NCBI GenBank assembly: GCA_947460525.1
Contig: CANHIV010000051.1
Location: 1-6,954 of the forward strand
Source: Flavobacteriales bacterium
GTDB taxonomy: Bacteria; Bacteroidota; Bacteroidia; Flavobacteriales_D; Sanyastnellaceae
DNA: 6,954 bases
Reading direction: 5' to 3'
Shown: positions 6,475-6,954 of the stretch, piece by piece
Layout: every line of letters begins with the position of its first letter
Numbering within the stretch: position 1 is the stretch's first letter
Notes under the pieces: model-generated
The model's database searches: none
What the model was told of the DNA's origin: nothing
Seen by the model: only the letters and a program-made list of their open reading frames with translations
Position numbers and translations under genes: made by a program

Positions 6475-6570
6475 AGAATGAGAAAGAGAAACAGAATGGG
6501 AAGGATGTTTCCTAAAACGAAAAAGAGAATGATTTTCGGCGATACATTCTCATTCCGATTCTCATTCTCG
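6475..6570. repeat. Low-complexity GAATG / CATTC inverted repeat
   Basis: The left half is purine-rich and holds GAATG at 6476, 6494 and 6527. The right half is pyrimidine-rich and holds CATTC at 6545, 6551 and 6563. AGAATGAGAA (6475-6484) pairs perfectly with TTCTCATTCT (6559-6568), and GAGAATG (6525-6531) with CATTCTC (6545-6551) around a 13-base loop. No protein on either strand is credible here. It looks like a decayed inverted simple repeat in the 3' untranslated region of the dehydrogenase transcript. Confidence 0.5.
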
Positions 6571-6630
6571 TTCTTCTCCCCTTGGATTAGCTCCGCTGTT
6601 CCCTTTTTAGATGGGGCTTCAGAAAACATC

Positions 6631-6661
6631 AATGCTGCACTTCGTGCTTGCGTTTTTTATT
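6631..6661 (+). terminator. Intrinsic terminator after the short-chain dehydrogenase
   Basis: AATGC (6631-6635) pairs with GCGTT (6650-6654), then a small internal loop, then GCAC (6637-6640) with GTGC (6644-6647) around a TTC loop. A run of six T (6653-6658) overlaps and follows the base of the stem. It is oriented to end the + strand transcript coming from the dehydrogenase gene. Confidence 0.6.
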
Positions 6662-6700
6662 GATGGGATTCGCTCAAGTAAACTTGGCTCATCCACCAAT

Positions 6701-6724
6701 AAAAAATGCCCCAAAAGGGGCATT
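6701..6724 (-). terminator. Strong intrinsic terminator on the minus strand
   Basis: AATGCCCC (6705-6712) and GGGGCATT (6717-6724) form a perfect 8-bp stem with a 4-base loop. On the minus strand the stem is followed by a T-run (A 6701-6706 on +). On the + strand no T-run follows directly, so it serves minus-strand transcription, fitting the promoter at 6883-6913. Confidence 0.75.
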
Positions 6725-6733
6725 GATGTTTTC

Positions 6734-6767
6734 TGGCGGAGGAAAAGGATTGTGAACCTCGAACTCC
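6734..6767 (-). pseudogene. tRNA-Ser-like 3' end (degenerate T arm, acceptor strand and CCA)
   Basis: Read on the minus strand the segment runs from GGAG through GAGGTTCACAATCC to TTCCTCCGCCA. It resembles the 3' end of a bacterial tRNA-Ser, where GGTTCGAATCC is followed by a CTCC-type acceptor strand, G and CCA. The T loop is one base too long (TTCACAAT) and the T stem is only AGG/CCT plus a G-T pair. No D arm, anticodon arm or 5' acceptor strand precedes it, so this is not a working tRNA. GGAG (6764-6767 on + as CTCC) can pair with CTCC (6738-6741 on + as GGAG) to give a minihelix. It may be a remnant of a lost tRNA or an old attachment site; chance resemblance cannot be excluded. Confidence 0.35.
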
Positions 6768-6882
6768 AACGTCTTTATATTCAATTATTTAGAACTTTTT
6801 ACTTACCCTAGAAACCCCGGTAGAAACCAAGCAACCCAATTGGGGGGATTGACCGAACTCCTTGTGTTTCATTCAGGTTTCA

Positions 6883-6913
6883 CAAAGATAATGAACCTAT
6901 CCAAATTGACAAA
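6883..6913 (-). promoter_or_regulatory. Bacteroidota-type promoter on the minus strand
   Basis: On the minus strand TTTG (6913-6910), 19 bases, then TATCTTTG (6890-6883) is an exact match to the Bacteroidota -33/-7 promoter (TTTG and TAnnTTTG at about 19-21 bases). It predicts a start near 6876, reading toward the terminator at 6724-6701. The heptamer TGAACCT occurs at 6892-6898 and 6920-6926, on both sides of the -33 element. Confidence 0.6.
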
Positions 6914-6954
6914 TCATTTTGAACCTGATTTAATATTCAAATTTATCCAGGTGA

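Larger units (their letters stand above)
6620..6735. repeat. 116-bp interrupted palindrome made of two mirrored terminator modules
   Basis: CAGAAAACATCAATGC (6620-6635) is repeated exactly, inverted, at 6720-6735. Further in, TTTTTTATTGATGG (6653-6666) faces CCACCAATAAAAAA (6693-6706), 13 of 14 bases complementary. Near the axis lies CAAGT-AA-ACTTG (6675-6686). Each arm has its own small hairpin with a different stem sequence. The pattern suggests that one terminator module was copied in inverse orientation and its stem then changed. Confidence 0.7.
6701..6876 (-). ncRNA. Candidate small RNA, about 175 nt
   Basis: A promoter with near-ideal spacing (6883-6913) and a strong intrinsic terminator (6701-6724), both on the minus strand, bracket a region with no credible protein gene. 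The only ATG-started frame near the predicted 5' end (6872 down to 6789) encodes 27 residues of no recognisable kind. The RNA would hold a CCCAATTGGG palindrome (6835-6844), two copies of GGTTTCTA, and a tRNA-like hairpin ending in CCA (6734-6767). It could be a regulatory RNA, a transcribed remnant of a tRNA region, or the leader of a tiny peptide. No known RNA family is recognised. Confidence 0.4.

Noticed and set aside
6321..6632. Minus-strand ORF of 103 codons with a hydrophobic stretch
   Set aside because: It overlaps the conserved end of the dehydrogenase by about 130 bases, and its ENENRNEN and hydrophobic parts come directly from translating the low-complexity repeat.
6478..6811. Two + strand ORFs of 61 and 66 codons after the dehydrogenase
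   Set aside because: They translate the simple repeat, the terminators and the tRNA-like segment. No domain, no plausible start signal.
6789..6872. 27-codon ORF at the start of the minus-strand transcript
   Set aside because: Too short and featureless to call a gene. The ATG lies only a few bases from the predicted transcription start; kept only as a remark under the small RNA.
1..6954. CRISPR array, insertion sequence, complete tRNA or rRNA gene
   Set aside because: No regularly spaced repeats, no transposase or integrase reading frame, and no complete cloverleaf was found on either strand.

Overview
The window reads as a stretch of a Bacteroidota chromosome, probably from the Flavobacteriia/Sphingobacteriia side of the phylum. 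The supports are protein families and signatures that I associate with that group (a dihydroorotase ending in a YKCGWSPLEG-type motif, a short GreA-like protein with a KSSAGDKxETG motif, a compact Crp/Fnr-type regulator), weak Shine-Dalgarno sequences, and several matches to the phylum's TTTG/TAnnTTTG promoter. Apart from one minus-strand transcription unit at the right edge, everything recognised lies on the + strand.

Left part (1-2992). The window opens inside the last 69 codons of a sodium-dependent bicarbonate permease of the SbtA type. This fragment has no start codon in the window. It is followed after 51 bases by a DUF6671-type protein with two C-terminal zinc ribbons, then after 2 bases by a dihydroorotase-like protein (PyrC), which very likely forms one operon with it. 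An unusual folded element (2468-2531) sits just after a candidate -7 box and runs into the start region of a GreA/GreB-like protein.

Middle part (3065-5598). A Crp/Fnr-family regulator, an unrecognised 119-residue protein, a GNAT acetyltransferase of the RimJ/RimL type and a secreted, probably outer-membrane beta-barrel protein follow one another in the same direction with 31-73 base gaps. They look like loosely linked single genes rather than a pathway.

Right part (5652-6954). A classical short-chain dehydrogenase is followed by about 500 bases without a credible protein gene, but rich in signals. These are a pyrimidine/purine low-complexity inverted repeat (6475-6570), a + strand intrinsic terminator (6631-6661) that ends the dehydrogenase transcript, a second, minus-strand terminator (6701-6724), a tRNA-Ser-like 3' end with CCA (6734-6767, minus), and a very good minus-strand Bacteroidota promoter (6883-6913). 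The two terminators share a perfect 16-base flank in opposite orientation, so the whole block 6620-6735 is an interrupted palindrome. Promoter plus terminator define a candidate small RNA of about 175 nt on the minus strand. This is the best candidate in the window for something not yet described. The protein genes look ordinary, apart from odd active-site residues in the dihydroorotase.
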